Positions 23,901 to 43,740 of a DNA stretch of 64,000 bases are shown here, piece after piece. Each line of letters starts with the position of its first letter. Within the stretch, counting starts at the first letter, position 1. A program made the translations under genes and the position numbers. The stretch is from Caprimulgus europaeus (Eukaryota > Chordata > Aves > Caprimulgiformes > Caprimulgidae): assembly GCA_907165065.1 (NCBI GenBank), contig OU015528.1, positions 69,173,474 to 69,237,473 of the forward strand. Direction: 5' to 3'. The notes beneath the pieces were generated by a model. It ran no database searches and was not told the origin of the DNA. It saw only the letters and a program-made list of their open reading frames with translations.

Positions 23901-25904
23901 ATTAGTTTGGTCTCTCTTTAGCAAACTCTTTTCAGACTCGAGGCTGCTGGGCACTGAAAGTGCAGAGCTGACCCTGGGACCACGCTTGCTGCCAGGGCTG
24001 TTGTGGTATCTGATATCTTTTGGATGCTGAGACAATTTTATCTGAAAACTCTATAAAGAGATGGAAGTGCACAAATAAATGAATGCCACATTGTAATATT
24101 CAGCTCCTAACGAGTAAACACAAACTACAGGTTGTTAGAAACCCCAGGTATTTAAAATTCTATGTTGTATATGCGTTGCTGTAGCTCAACAAAATATAAC
24201 ATGCTCTGTGGTCATGTTTGTTAAGTGTCGCTTGGAGAGTGACAGTTACCTCATATTGTCAAAATAAAAAAAATGCATGTCATTTTCTAAGGCCTTTTTC
24301 CCAAGCTAGGAGTAACTAGCTATAAGAAATCTGACAGAGGCCGTGAGCTCTGCTAACCTCTCCCTGTGGCTGGGCCACAAAGCATCAGCTGGGAATCACA
24401 CCGTGGGATGGCGGAGTGAGAAGGGCAGAGAAAGGACCAGCTGCAAGGCCCTGTATGGGCAAAGCTTGCCTTCTCCTCTAATAGTGGGAATAATATTTTT
24501 TTACTGTCACTCTCTATGTCACCGTTTAGACTCATCAAATTTCAGATGCCAATGACTGGAGTCATATGAGGACCTGTTAGTTTAAGTTAGTCCTTGGTAT
24601 CGTAGCACCAGGCTGCTGGCAAGGCTTTTCTAATATAACTTGATTGCCTCTTCTTGTACTTTTACATAACTTTTTGTACTTTCATGGCTGTGCTTTTGTC
24701 CCTAAAAGAGCTGATGGCTGTTTATGGATTCTTTTAAGTAAACTAAAAAGCCAGATTTTTTTACACCTGGATAACCACAGATCAATTAAAAGATCATGTA
24801 AATTAGTTCAAAGCCATTGTATCCAAAGTTCAGCTGATGTTCTGAGAGATGGAGTCTTTGTTGGGAGGTACAAAGATAAAATGTTCTTGTTCCTGTTGAA
24901 CCAGAAGAGGACACACAATAGTTTCTGTGTCCTTCTAAAGAATATGAAGTTTGACCCCACCAAACCACTAATACCTTAAAACTGTAGATGAGTGGCACTG
25001 CTCTCCTTTGGGGAAATGCATACTACTGCAGAAAACTGTGCTAAAGAGATGTGGAAGGGGTTTTAGATGCCCTGAAGTCTGGCCACTGAAGTAGTAATCG
25101 CACAGCCTTCATGACAAGAATTATTGGGCCAGGCCACAGGAATAATGATGTGTGCCTTCATACTGTCCCCATCAATACAGAGATCTTTATTGCAAGAATA
25201 CCATCACAGACAGACAGGGAAGCTGACTCTGGTTACGAACAAGATGGAACAAGGTAGTCTTGCTATTAATTGGGAGCCTGTTGCAAATTTGCAAATGAGA
25301 GGGACTGTGAAATGAGCAGCAGGAGAGGGATTTTACGGGATGTTACACTGCAGCAGCAGAAGACTGGACTTAATGCTACAACAAATTGCAAGGACACAGT
25401 AAGTGTTACTGAATTCCTGTTTTCCCTGTTTCTCTGGATCACATGAAGAAAGGAAAAACTGATGCTGTGGAGACAGAGGGATGGCTGCATTCTTTCAAGC
25501 CCTGTATTTTGGGTGCTTATCTTCTAATATCAACTGGATGGGAATACAAGAAGCCACCCAAAAAAGTTAGAAAAAGATTTGTGGGTGGGACTTTTCCCTT
25601 CTTTGGCTGGAAAATCTGCTTGCCAGTTTATGTGAACAAAACCAGAGATAATGTTTGTTCATCTTTTTTATTCACTGTAGTTTAGCTATAATTATCTACA
25701 CTTTACACCATATTAGTAAATCTAGTCCTGAATATTATATTGTAATAATTAAGCTTTAATAACAAGAGAATTTGCTCAACAGCCTTATTATTGAATCTTT
25801 GCCCAGATGTGAGGGGATGCTGCCAGTTTTGGTGTGGATTATAATGTGTTTGGATTAGTGGGGTTCTGCTTTAATAATAATACTGCGTAGTCAACTAGGA
25901 ATTT

Positions 25905-26065
25905 TAATCTTTAAAGTCCTTTTCAAGCATTAAATAATTAACCCCCATAACATTCCCATGAGATAGGTAAGTAAATACTTCTATCCCTGTTATACAGATG
26001 GAGAAAGTGTGAGTTAGAGTTCAGCTGGACTAGCCAAAGGCACTGGGAGTCTAACTGCCAAAGCA
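25905..26065 (+). mobile_element. MIR-like SINE remnant
   Basis: The order of phrases (cccatgagataggtaagtaaat, then atccctgttatacagatggagaaagtg, then a run ending gccaaaggcactgggag) follows the 3' half of the ancient MIR SINE: CCTATGAGGTAGG, CCCCATTTTACAGATGAGGAAACTGAG, and the GCCCAAGGTCACACAG region. It is heavily mutated and the limits are approximate. The assignment rests on memory of the consensus. Confidence 0.55.
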
Positions 26066-29000
26066 ATGTCTAGGACTATGGAAAGGACTCGGTATTTTTG
26101 CATTTAAAAAGTAAGGAAAAGGTATCACTTCCCTTGAAGCCCAAAAACATTGCCACAAAACTGAAGATATCTTCCCATGTGTCCCTGTCTCTTTCAAAAC
26201 TGTGTTTTCTATTTCTATATCAAGGGATACCTATGTAAAAGGTCTAGATATCTTTTAAAATAGAAATTTGCTGTAAGACAGAATTAACTATACACACCCA
26301 CATATACAAACACATACGCTGTTATTTAACAGAAGGATGTTCTACTTTCCTACCAGCTGCTACATATTTATTAAATACTAAAGACATGTTTGTAAAGCAA
26401 ATTTTAATATTCAGTTTTGTCCTTGAATAGTTTTTACCCATAGCAATAAAACAGCTAGAACCTTTGGGAACCCATATTGAAATTGCCTGATGGTTTTAGA
26501 CCAATTTTATCAACCAGTATATTGATTCATTTAGTTAGTCCTAATTTTTTTTTTTTGAACACCACAGGTTCCTGAAATTAAGTTGGTATTGCTAGAAATA
26601 AGAAGGTGGTATTGGAAAAGCATCAGGAATACGAATGCAGTTCCACCAAGGTGGTCACAGAAGGGAAGGACACTTTTCCAAAATGACTATTGATTTTTGC
26701 ACTCACATCAGATGAATGATGTATGGGGTAGTTCAACATCCAACCTCAGCTCCTGAGATTTATATAATGAACATTAAAAATAGGATGAATTGGATTATCT
26801 GATCACTACTCTGAACAGGTAGGAGTAATGGCTAAATGTACAGGCCAAGATACTTTAGCCATTTATTAGACAAACAAAAGCTTCAGACATACTAACAGAG
26901 TTAAAGAACTAGAAAAATACAGTTTGCAGCTGACTGGAGATTTCTGAAGGATTTAACCCTATTCAAATAATAAAAACACAGTATAAGCTTTTAATTTTTC
27001 ATCTATTTTTGTAAATATAAATGCAGTGGTCATTAGTAAGGGCTACTAAACCCATACTGCAAGAAAGCACAGGCACGTATCACTTATCTGGATGTACTTT
27101 CTAAACCACCTTCTAGCACCTGCATCTCTCCTGTGCTAAATGTAACTTCAGGTAACCCTGCTGATCATCTTCCATAAGTGATTATTTTACAAAATGGAAC
27201 AATTCCTGAGGGAGACATGCAGACTCATAACAAACTGCACTATGATGTTGTGGTAGGGGACTCTCCTAAAGATGTGCTAGGATGGTTGATATATCTGTTC
27301 TGCATCAGGAAATTTGGCTTACATCCTTGGTCAGTGCTTTTAGAAATGGTAGCACAGCCACGATTTGAAAAGCCCCATTGCAAAACTGGCTCCTTAGGAA
27401 AATTCTCTTCCCTCAAAACTCTTTCATTAAAAACACCTGAAATTGAAACACTTTATAGCACATATTTTTTCATTTGACCTTATATTAGTTTTCTTTACCA
27501 ACTGAGTATTTTGGTTTTGGTGTTGACTCAAACTAAATTGCTTTTGATTTTCTGGATATATTTTACTGGGAAAAGAATTCTATCCTAACACTTTCTGCCA
27601 AATAAATAATCAGAGCCATTCATGTCTCAGTGACTGCGCAAAACTAACTTTAGCTATATGTACAGAGGATTTATGTTTCTATTTATTTCAGGAAAAAAGC
27701 TTATTTCCTGTGTCCGTTATGCTATAGGAGGAGAAATAAAGATAATGCATAGAAACCTACATTTATAAATATCTAATGCTTGTGGTGGAACAGCAGTTCA
27801 CTGAACTTCCTATGCTTGACAACTGAGACTTGTAAAATAGCCTTAATGCCAGCCTGGATTTTTTTAACCTCATGATCTCTCTAAACTACTTTCAGTGAAG
27901 TGCCAAGGAGAATAAAGCAGAAGTAAGGTGAGAATGACTGCAAGGAATGGTGCAATTCAGATTTCTACACTGTGCAGAAACTTCTTTGTTGCTAGGAGGT
28001 CTCTGATGGTGACATACACACTTGAACAGCATGGGTGCAATTTTCTAATGGCCTCTAGATGTGTCCAGCTCTGCACTAGCAAAGTATAGGGACATGTGTG
28101 TTCAAAAAATTCTTATTTATAGACACAAATTGGCAATAATATAATTGAATAGATTTCCTGGATTTGCATGCACAAGACTGATGCCTTAAGCACAGCTTTG
28201 TGCCTGGATGCTGGGGACAAGAATTCTGTGGGCGTCACACTGGAGGAGCTGCTCTAAGCTAAACTGCTAGGAGGATACATTTGGGTATAACTCCCTTTCT
28301 ATTTCCAATCTGACTATTTCAACAATGTGAAACTGGCCTTATAATTTTAGCAAATATACTACATTGTGCAAAGTCTACAGCAGACAGACTAAATGCATCT
28401 GAACACTTCGGTGTTTTCTCTTATGACAGCAATCAATAAAAAATAGGAAAAACAATTTTTTCTTCTCCTTTGCTTTCCAGGTATCATTTCTAGGCCATGA
28501 CTGTCTATTACAAATTTGATGTATCTGAACAATCTGTGCAGTTGGATCTCATTTATGAAGAAAATAGCTTGAAATCAAGTGTGAAGTGCCATGTATAAAT
28601 TCAGCATAGCCACTGGGTTTAAAAAAATAAGTATTAGCTTAGAGCATGTTCCAAAAAGTCTTCAATTTTACATTAACTATTTCTTCAAGAAGCTGCATAT
28701 AAATGTTGTTTGAGATCAGCATCTAACTTTCACCTTCACATTACTAATATTTTTGCAAGCTAATTACCATAAAGAAGAAAAAAATGATGGCTTTTGTTCC
28801 CAAAAGTTTAAGGTTTTCTACCTGAAAAGTCGTATTCAGAGGATACATTTTTGTCACAAGCAAAAGTGGATATACAGCAGACCTATGGCTGTGTTTCTTG
28901 CAGCAGTGTAACATGAAGAACCAGTTACTAGGATATTAAAAGACATTTGTAAAATGCGTAGCTGCTTTGATATCTAAGATAATCAGTTATGAAAGAAAAG

Positions 29001-29124
29001 ACAAACACTGTAAAAACTACTAAGTGAGCCAGAATACATGAAAAAGTTGGAAAAGACTCTATTAACAGTTGTGAGAAACAAAAGTGTATTAGAGAAAGAT
29101 AATATACATGCAGAGTTTACAAAC

Positions 29125-29213
29125 CGTGTCTTTAGGGTGGCCCAATAAGTAGAAATATGGGGACCCATGCTTGTCACTTTTCATGCACATGGAGAGACTG
29201 GAAGGTACCATTC
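29125..29213 (-). CDS. MAGI2: MAGI2 optional exon selecting the short C-terminus
   Basis: This is an 89-base exon with acceptor ccccttcctttag ending at 29214. Joined to the G left by exon 35279-35141 it gives a Gly codon and then 29 residues beginning MVPSSLSMCMKSDKHG and ending LLGHPKDT. The peptide closely matches a short MAGI2 isoform segment as I remember it from mammals. The exon ends on a codon boundary, so splicing to the terminal exon puts that exon into its alternative frame and gives 18 more residues. The donor is ACG|gtttgtaa, a poor match to the consensus, which fits optional use. If the donor were not used, the frame would run about 12 more codons into the intron and stop. The match is too extended to be chance. 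Confidence 0.85.
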
Positions 29214-35282
<6,069 letters not shown>

Positions 35283-36864
35283 TCAGGTAAGAAGAATATT
35301 GAGTCAGACAGAATTGCAGTAAAATGAACGTTTCAGAAAGAGACATATTCAATGGATCACAGGTTACTTGAATGACAGACAGACACATCAAGGTAAATTT
35401 GTTCCTGTCTGTCTGAGGGATATTACTGGCAGATTAAATAACCTCCAAAGTGGGTTCTGAATGTGGTATATCAAATGCTGCTCATCTTCTGTTGAAATCA
35501 GAGTAATGCATTTGTAACTTGCCTCATGTCTTCTACACCTAAGATTTTTTTTAATTGCTTGATATGTTGGAATCATTGGAAACATTATCTGTGCTACACA
35601 TGTAGAGTTGTACAGGCCTGAGAAGACCTTTGCTGCACTTAACTTGCTGTTTCCTTAAAGAAAAGAGGTTCAAAGCACAAACACAAAGATCCATCATCCA
35701 AATCTTGGTAGCAAAGTTTCACACCAAATTGAGTTCTTATAAAGCAAGCTATTAAACAATGAAAAGTTAATGTCTGTGGCACAGATCACATAGATTTGCT
35801 GGAGTTCTTAGAAGAGCATGCTTTGAACTATTTATCCACAGAAGGTTTTTGCTTGGAGTAAGCACAGCCCCTGGCTGAGCCGTCTAGTTAGAGTGGCAGA
35901 CTCCAGGACTCTGATTACAGACTTCTGCACATCGTCTCCTGGCTGGCTTTCCAGTCAGTTAGCTTCATTATTATTTTTCTACCTCTGTTTCTACAGCTGC
36001 AAAATGAGGCACTGAGGTCTGTGCCTCCCGCCCACCCCAATCTCCCTCCCAGCTTTGCCTCCCGGTGGGATGTTTTGGTTCTGCTCTTCTCTCCATGAGA
36101 AGAGCTGGATTTCAATGCTGGAAACCTTGTCAATGAATAGAGGAGCAATTGCTTTCCATTGTGCCTGGTCAGCATGGCAGACAGCACACATAGTAAGCAG
36201 CAGCTGTACAGCTTGTTTGGTGCTGCAATACCAGAGCCACCCACTTATTTTGTGACAGTTAACTGAGCAACACAGCGAGGCGATGTGTGAGCCTTGTATC
36301 AGCAGCACCACAGCCTTTGGAGCTCATGTTTTGCAGCTGTGTTGCAGAAGTCTCCCAGCCCCACAGGAAGGGTGACCCAGGTGAAGCCCAGAAGGAGGGC
36401 TGGTCTCCTGGTGCTGGCAGAGATGTGGCCCCAGGTGATGAGTGGCCGAGAAGGTTGTGTTAGAATCTCCACTGAGTGGGTTCAGCAAACTCATTTATCA
36501 GTGCCAGAGCACATCTGCTCGGCAGGAACAGACCTGCCTTGGTCTGCATCCACGCCTTCCTCACCGTACGTATCTGCTACACTAAAACAACACCGCTGCA
36601 CACATCCTAGAGAGGGTTTTAAGGAGACTATATGATTTCAAGATGATGGGCACTTCCTCTTCCTCTTATAAGGCTGTCTTGACAAAACCAGCTCTTCGTT
36701 GGCCTTGGACATTGAAATGTTTTTTGTTTTGTATTGTTTTCCTTGCTGCTATTGTATTTCTGTCAACTAAAAGTGTAATTCTTCAGAGGCTTTCCTTCCT
36801 TCCTGAGTTTGAAATATAGTATTTACCAAATAAATGTGCATAATACAAAATGTCAACAAGACTC

Positions 36865-37110
36865 CTAGCATCAAAGAAAACTGGAAGGGATGTCAAGAAG
36901 TTATCTAGTCCATACTTTTGTTCAGAGATAGAAAGAATGTTTCTAAAAGCACTATGGTAGTGTTTCTCAATAGGAATTCAGACTTAAGTCTATTGAGGAG
37001 GAGTTGCAGCCTGTTTTAAGAACTCTCCCAGGATCCTGTATGCAACCTGTGCCAATACTTTACTTAACTAAAAAGCCATTGATCCAAATAAAACCTCTCA
37101 GCCTTGCTAT
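36865..37110 (-). mobile_element. Decayed CR1 LINE 3' fragment
   Basis: The phrase actggaagggatgtcaagaagttatctagtcca matches the reverse complement of the CR1 3' region (ggaagggacct...ggtcatctagtcca in consensus as remembered). It continues with degraded sequence including cagcctgttttaagaactctccc, like the CR1 text downstream of it. This puts the element on the minus strand, with its 3' end at the left. Limits are approximate. Confidence 0.65.
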
Positions 37111-40100
37111 CACATGTTTTAAATGTTGGAGACTGAGCAGTATGGGAAAAAAAAAAACCCAAACAGGATTATTTTGTGCAAAAAGGCTTTAATTTTGCAG
37201 TGCATATTTCTTTGTTAGTGGATTTTCTCTGTTAGGAAGAACGCACTTGGTTGTGTACTGTGCAGTATGCACTTTTAGACATTTCTTATGGCCTCCAGGC
37301 TACAGTGACACACAGTGCAGGTGGTTTTTGGATTATGGAGACATCTCCCCCAGGTTTGGCCATGCAGGCCTGTTTGCATCACCCTGACTTTTGGAGTGGT
37401 TGGTAGGATGTAGTTGCTACACGCACTCAGAGCAAAAATGGAAAATCTCTCTTACCACTTCTGTAACAGACAGAAGATGGATTTGTAAGATACTAGTCAG
37501 ACCAAATACAGACAAAATTCAACCAGTAGGGAAAAACCTGTTCTAAATGTAATGAAACAATTAAACCCTGGTAGAATTCCTATAAAAGTAAACTCAGATT
37601 TTCTAAAAAGGCATAAAGACAGCTCTTTTTTGTGTCATGTTGCCTGGATAGTCTCTGTTTTGCAGAAGGTATTTAAAATGATCTTGTTAGCATGTTTTGA
37701 GAGAAGTGCCAGATTAGATCAAATGAAGGAGGTGTTTTTAACACTCCTTGATAAATAGCCTTTAAAATGAGTACTGATGAAAGCTGTGCAGAGCACACAC
37801 AGTCCTTCAAATAAAATCCTCTGCACTTCAGAGCAGAATGACAGAAAGAGATTTTAATATAGTTTAATATGTAAAAAGGTTAAGTTAATGTCACATTTTT
37901 CCCTTGCTGTTTGCCTTTCTTCTGTTCTCATTGGTCAGTATACAGGAACTATCTTGTATTACAGTAACCTTTTCTGTATTTCAGTGGATTAAAATATATT
38001 TTTTTTTCTCTGTAGGCAGCATATAGCCCATGTGATAGTTCCCTCTTATGTGCAAATAACCTGGGAAAGCTTAAAAAATGCCAGCATGTTGGTTATGTGA
38101 CCAAAGAAGAGGAGAGAAACAAGTCTGCAAAAATTAGGTGCTCTGAAATTTACATCAGAAAGTGTGAGACCAGAGGTAAAACAAATAGTTGCAGGAGCAG
38201 CAGGTTAATTGTATTCCATGCATTTGTATCTTGTGGCTGACTGATGTACAACTGAATTACACTGCCCATGCAGCACAAGCCCAACTCTGATTAGATAAGA
38301 ACAACAAGGAAGAGAAATGTTGCCAACACTCTTACCCTGAGAAAAGCTTCAATTAGACTTTACGCTCATATCTGGAGAATTCATACAAGAGAAAACCTTG
38401 ACGGAGGAGTGGTTCCTCAGACTAATAATGTACAAATTCCTATTCTTATTTTTTCTCCAGCTAAATATAACCTTCCCTTCTCCTTGATGATGTGGATTCT
38501 CTTATGTCTGATATGGGAGGAAACCATGCTGTATGCTTGCTCTCTGTCCAGGCATTCAAATGTGCTTACTTCCTTATCTTTTCTATTGTGGAATAGATTT
38601 TTAGATATTGTGGGGCTATTTCTGTCTTTTTTAAATCCAGTGATTGTTTAAGAGGAGCTTAGCTACACCCACATATTGAAGATGTTCCATGGTGAGGCCA
38701 GAGGTAACGGTAAGCACAGAAACAGGTCCAAAAAGAACCCAGAAATTACCTTCTCTTAGTTCTTGGGCATACACGAACACTAGGACATTCAGTTCACTTG
38801 AATCTATGTATCCTTTAAGCAGTTTTCTCCTTATTCTGATTTATACTAATTTGTTTTGTGGAAGTTGATGTAAGTTTATGGTCCTTCAGAACATCTCAGT
38901 GAAAACTGATACAAAGAAAGAACTGAATATTTCAGTCTTCTCCTCATTCTCAGTAAGCAATGGCCCCCTTTTTTTCCTGTTCTTCATATTTCTTTAAATA
39001 AATTTATGTTACCTTCTCGGGTTACCTTTTATACTTTCCTTGCAGGCTGCTTGGATATTATTCTGACACATTTAATCTTCCCTCTGCACCTAGTGAGACA
39101 CCAGCCACCTAACAGCTGTTGCAGCATCAAGCTTTGAGTGTCTAAATCTGTTAATGGGTATGACCCTGTGGCATTACCTTCCTTTCATGGAAAGTGACAG
39201 ATTTGAATATCAGACCTTTATTTTTAAGAGGCATTTCAGCAAGCTGACTTCTGTAGTGATATAAAGCTTTTCAAACGAAACACCAGAATGTTTTAAAAGA
39301 TAAACTTCAACGTAGCCACTTTATCATTTTGCATGGCATTTTGGTCCTCTGTCACTTTACACTTTATGGATTTCATTTTTGTCAAGAAATTAACCAAAAA
39401 AACATTTCCTCAAATCTTGAGAGTTAGCCATCCCTAAAATAAAACCTTCATCTCCCATGCCATTCAGGCACAGATTTTGCACAACAGCCTGAGAAGATGC
39501 ATGCATCCTAATCACCAAATTTTAAATCCACAAATAGCAGGGAAAACACTTGAGAGCATGGCCCTCGAAATCCCGTATTTAATCTCACAAAGCCATACAC
39601 TGCCTTTGGCTCTTCAAAATAAAGTTTAGTTTGAAGGTGTAATTGCACAGGATCCGTGCATGGAGCTGCAATGAATGCAACCCTTTGCATGGCTGGCAGC
39701 CATTTCGTGGCCACTCATCCAAAACCAACTGATGGACCCTTTTCTGCTCCCAGCTGGCGGGCCCTGCATCGTGGGACACCCCCCAAACTGGCATCAACAC
39801 TGATTTGTAACCTTCCTGGCAGTCTTCATCAAAGACTACAAAGCCAGAGTGATCAACCTCTGCACCCTCCACACAATCCCACCAGCTTGAAGTTGAAGCG
39901 AGTTGGCAAGCCATCCTGGGAAGCCTGCACGGCTGCTGCCGGAGCCGCATTTATTCAGAAGAAACGTGCTCTTTGCAGCTGTGAATCTGGCAATTTTACA
40001 CACATTGATTTCACATTGTGCTTCTTTCTTCCTACAGAACATGGCTGTGGCTGAATTTCCACGCTGTTTAGGATAAATGCCTACGTGAACCCACTGGTTC

Positions 40101-42189
40101 TCCTCCTGACCTGATGGCATTTGATAAAGAGAATCTTCTTTTATATTGTTACAATGTGCAAGCACAAAGTAAGCACTGAATGCTCCCCCCCCCCGCCGTT
40201 AATGTTTTAAAATTTGAATATTAATGATTTAATGTAATTACAAAAGTAGTTTGTGTTTATGGGAAACATCTCTTAAAAAAATGTTTCAAGTTAATTCAGA
40301 CGCTCCATCCATGTGTAAGAACAACTGAGCTATAAAATTGGGCAGCACGTATTCTGGCAATAATGAGAAGATAATATTCCTAAGGAATGTTTAAGTGACA
40401 ACACTATTGATAGGTTAATTAGAAAAAAAATTGTAAAGTTTCTCTGAATCCTTAGAATAAAGTGCCTCTAGTCCATGTGAGTTTATCTGCAAAGTCTTTG
40501 TTCTGGCCATATTTTACAGTAATTATTACCTATCTTGTTAAAAAAAAGCCAACCATACATACAAGCAGAATTTCAGAAGCGGGCTAAATCAGAAGGAAAA
40601 GCATATAGCTTTAATGTATTAAAGAGATTTTTCCTTGCCCAAATGTGCTTTTAAACTACTGATGATAGTCTTGTGTACATTTGCCTCTGTCAGTGTGTAA
40701 GGAACAGTCTCTAAGCAGGTGTACAGTTCCTGGTTACATGAAATGAAATTAATTGTGTATGCACATTTTCATTCTATGTTAAATGAGGAAATCTAATGAT
40801 AAAAGAAGCCTCAAATGATTTGTGCAGAGGGCATTGCTATCTGTCATTTTATTAATGCATTTTATAATTAAACCTCAGGAAAGAGACTAATTACATTTAA
40901 TTCCTTTTATATGGGCATTCTATTTTTATAACGGAAACATTTTTTGCATATTATTGTTGTTGTTATTGTTAATGAGTCCAAAAGGCTGAGAGATTGTCTG
41001 TACTTGGAGACTCCAGAATATCTATTTTGGTGAAGTTCCAAGTACTGTCAAGCCCTAATATTATTGCCTGGAGTTAGGCACAGGCTAGATATCTGCTGTG
41101 CCAATTTCCTCACAGTAGAGAATCTGCACTGCCTGGAAATCCCCAGTGTAATGTGTAGCTTGAGCAAAGCTATGGGGTATTTCTGGTCTTGGACTCCCTC
41201 CAGGCTATTTTAGGTATGTGAGGTTGGGTGTCTTAGTAAGAGACATGGCATTTCTCTTTGGAGGAATTACACTGATGTGTCCCATTGCCACTTTTGAAGC
41301 AACCACTCATGAAGGTTTAAAGTGACAAATTATTTTTTTCTGTGGCCAACTAGCTGTTTAAGCAGCTGTGGCTTCTTACCCCTGGAAATGCTGGGCCCTT
41401 TGTTCCCGTACAGAGCTGCTCTTGCTCTTGCCTCCTGCCCAAAAGCGGGGCAAGCTGTGGGGAAGAGAGGGGCCATAGGACATGGACTGAGCTGGTGCGG
41501 AGCAAGAAATGGCTTTCACATCACTCCTCAGCAGGTGCTCTAGCTTTTTTTTCTTTTCGCTTTTTCACCTTTTCCTCAGAGAGGGAGAAGCACTAGAAGT
41601 GCTATTACAGAAAGATAGCTTGGAAAGAGGAAAATGTGCAGAGTGTCTGCAGAGAATGGGGAGTGCAGGAGAGAGAAATGGAGCTTGCTACCAAAACAGC
41701 AAAGTGGACTTCTGGTACTACAGCAGACTTGATGCCTTCTGCAACACTGCTGCAAAGTAATCCATGTACATGTGAATTAAAGGTGTCAAAGTTGAAAGGA
41801 AAATTCATTAAGCTACTGGAGTTAATTGATATACCGTTACTTTTTTTTCAATAGAGATAGGATGAATCCTTGTAGCATGATGTAATATTTATAGCATGTA
41901 CTTAACCACTGCAATCATGGATGGTAGGGACTGTTAAAAAGGTAAAAGAAAATTTTCTGGTATCTTCTTGACGGTCTCAGGCAGTTTCCATTAGGCAAAA
42001 ACAAAGCAAATTCAAGATTGACAAGCCGATTTTATAGATCCCACATAGAAGCCTGAGCATGGAGACTGCTTCATCCAAAGTTGCATCAAAATAGAAAATA
42101 ACATAAACTCTGACAAAAATAAAACCACAAAAAGATTTTGAGGAGGAAAAATGCTAAAATGTAAGAGCTAAGAATATACTTTCAAACAT

Positions 42190-43740
42190 ACCAGACGTGC
42201 AGAGCCTGTCTGTCAGAGGACCAAGATCTCAAAAGATGGTTTAGGTGCAAGGTAAACACAGCAGAAAATAGTGAGAGAAATTCTTTGCATCAATGTTTGT
42301 TAAAAAGGAGGGTAGCAAAACTGCAGCAGATCTCCTCAACACAGGAGTGAGTCTGAGGAACTGACTCCAGTGGCAGGGTCAGAGGCAAAGATTTTGTAAC
42401 AAACTCATGAAATGGATAGTGGGTAGACACCAGATGTAGATGGCTTTCATCCTCAACTCTAAAGGAATTTGGATATATATACTGCTGAACTAGTAGCTAC
42501 AGGATGTAATCTAGTGCCTAAATCAGTTAATTGCTGAATAGCAGATGAATGAGAAGTGGCAAGTGTGACACTAGTCCTTAAGAACAGTCCTGGAAGGTAA
42601 CCAAGCAAGTCTCATGTTCAATTGAGCAGACGGAAGGAAGCAATAAGGATGGTGAGGGTTAGTTGGCACATGGATAATGATGATATAGTGGGGAAGGGTC
42701 AGTGTGGCTACTGTAGAGGGAAGTCATTCCTCATAGATCTATTGCAGCTCACTGGAGCTCTCAATGTCTATACAGATAAATGTGATCTGGTTAGAGTACT
42801 GACATTTTCAGAAAGCTTCTAACAGTAAAGCCTTCAGTAAAGGCTCTGCTGTGGGATGAGAAAGAATAGGGTCTTCTACATAAGAGATTAAATGCTAGGA
42901 AAAAAAAATGCTTTAAATAAGCGGTCCATTTTCACAATCAAAAGACCTTACCATAGTGATTATCTTGTTCAGCATATTTGTAAATGTGAAGAGGTTAAAG
43001 ATTGGGGTGATAAGATTTGCAGGCAACACAATACCATGCAGGATTGTCAAATATAAACTTAAAGTTAAAAGCTGTAAAAAGTTAGCACAATACTGTGTGT
43101 TCAAGCAGCAGGTGAAATTCAGTGGTGCGAAGCGCTAAGTACAGTACATGTGGAAAATTGCATATGTAATCACTCTAAATTAACCATTACCCCTGAAGAG
43201 AGATCTCATAGTCCTTGTGGTTAGCTTACTGAAAAAGTCAGCCCAGTCAAAAAGCAACAGAATATTAATTGTTAGGGAAAGAATAGAGAATAAAGGAGAA
43301 GCCATGATTATGTCATTTAGGAGTGCCAATATCTTGAAAAGTGCAGATTGTTCTTGTGCTTTCACCTTCAAATGTATGTGATAGATTGAGAAATGGTTCA
43401 GAGGAGGCCACTGAGGCTGGTCAGGGGTGAATAACAACTCCCTCATGAGGCACGATGAAATAGACTGGTAAGCTTCAGTGGGAAAAAGGTGGATATGATA
43501 TAGGTCAATAGAATAAGGAACAATATGGGGAACAAGGAAGCAATCATAAGATAATTGTGTTGTAGCAACAAACAAAAAAAGGACCTTTTTTCAAACAATG
43601 CAAGGGTTTAGCTTTGGAATCCATGGACATAGTATATCAGGAATGTGCATGAGCAAATTCAAATAAATGGTTAAAAAATAGTCCTAGATACTAAATATGA
43701 AAATTCTAGCATAAAAAAATCTCTAAACTACTGATTGTCA
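42190..43740 (+). mobile_element. Decayed CR1/L3-type LINE fragment
   Basis: A run of phrases in the right order resembles the 3' half of a CR1-type reverse transcriptase gene and its 3' region. They include gtcagtgtggctactgtagagggaagtcattcctc near 42700, gataagatttgcaggcaacac near 43010 (the region coding the RT FADD-like motif), and cagaggaggccactgaggctggtcaggggtga near 43400, followed by tccctcatgaggcacgatgaaatag. The coding frame is broken many times, so it is inactive. The limits, and whether it is one or two insertions, are uncertain. Confidence 0.7.

Larger units (their letters stand above)
13912..29124 (-). other. MAGI2: MAGI2 intron before the terminal exon
   Basis: This stretch lies between the optional exon and the terminal exon. 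When the optional exon is skipped it is part of one intron of about 21 kb, 13912-35140. It contains the solo LTR 16580-17739, the (TA)25 tract at 20861-20910, a MIR-like remnant around 25905-26065, and AT-rich blocks near 18300-18900 and 23400-23760 that look like candidate regulatory DNA. A GC-richer stretch at about 15650-16330 has no identifiable content. A region around 22440-22500 weakly resembles the 3' part of a CR1 LINE but is too decayed to call. I see no other exon. Confidence 0.75.

Noticed and set aside
39656-40054. 132-codon plus-strand frame
   Set aside because: Low-information composition, overlapped by minus-strand frames, with no domain or splice evidence. The patch itself is kept as a finding.
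43180-43575. 131-codon minus-strand frame
   Set aside because: It lies within the decayed CR1-type LINE, antisense to it.
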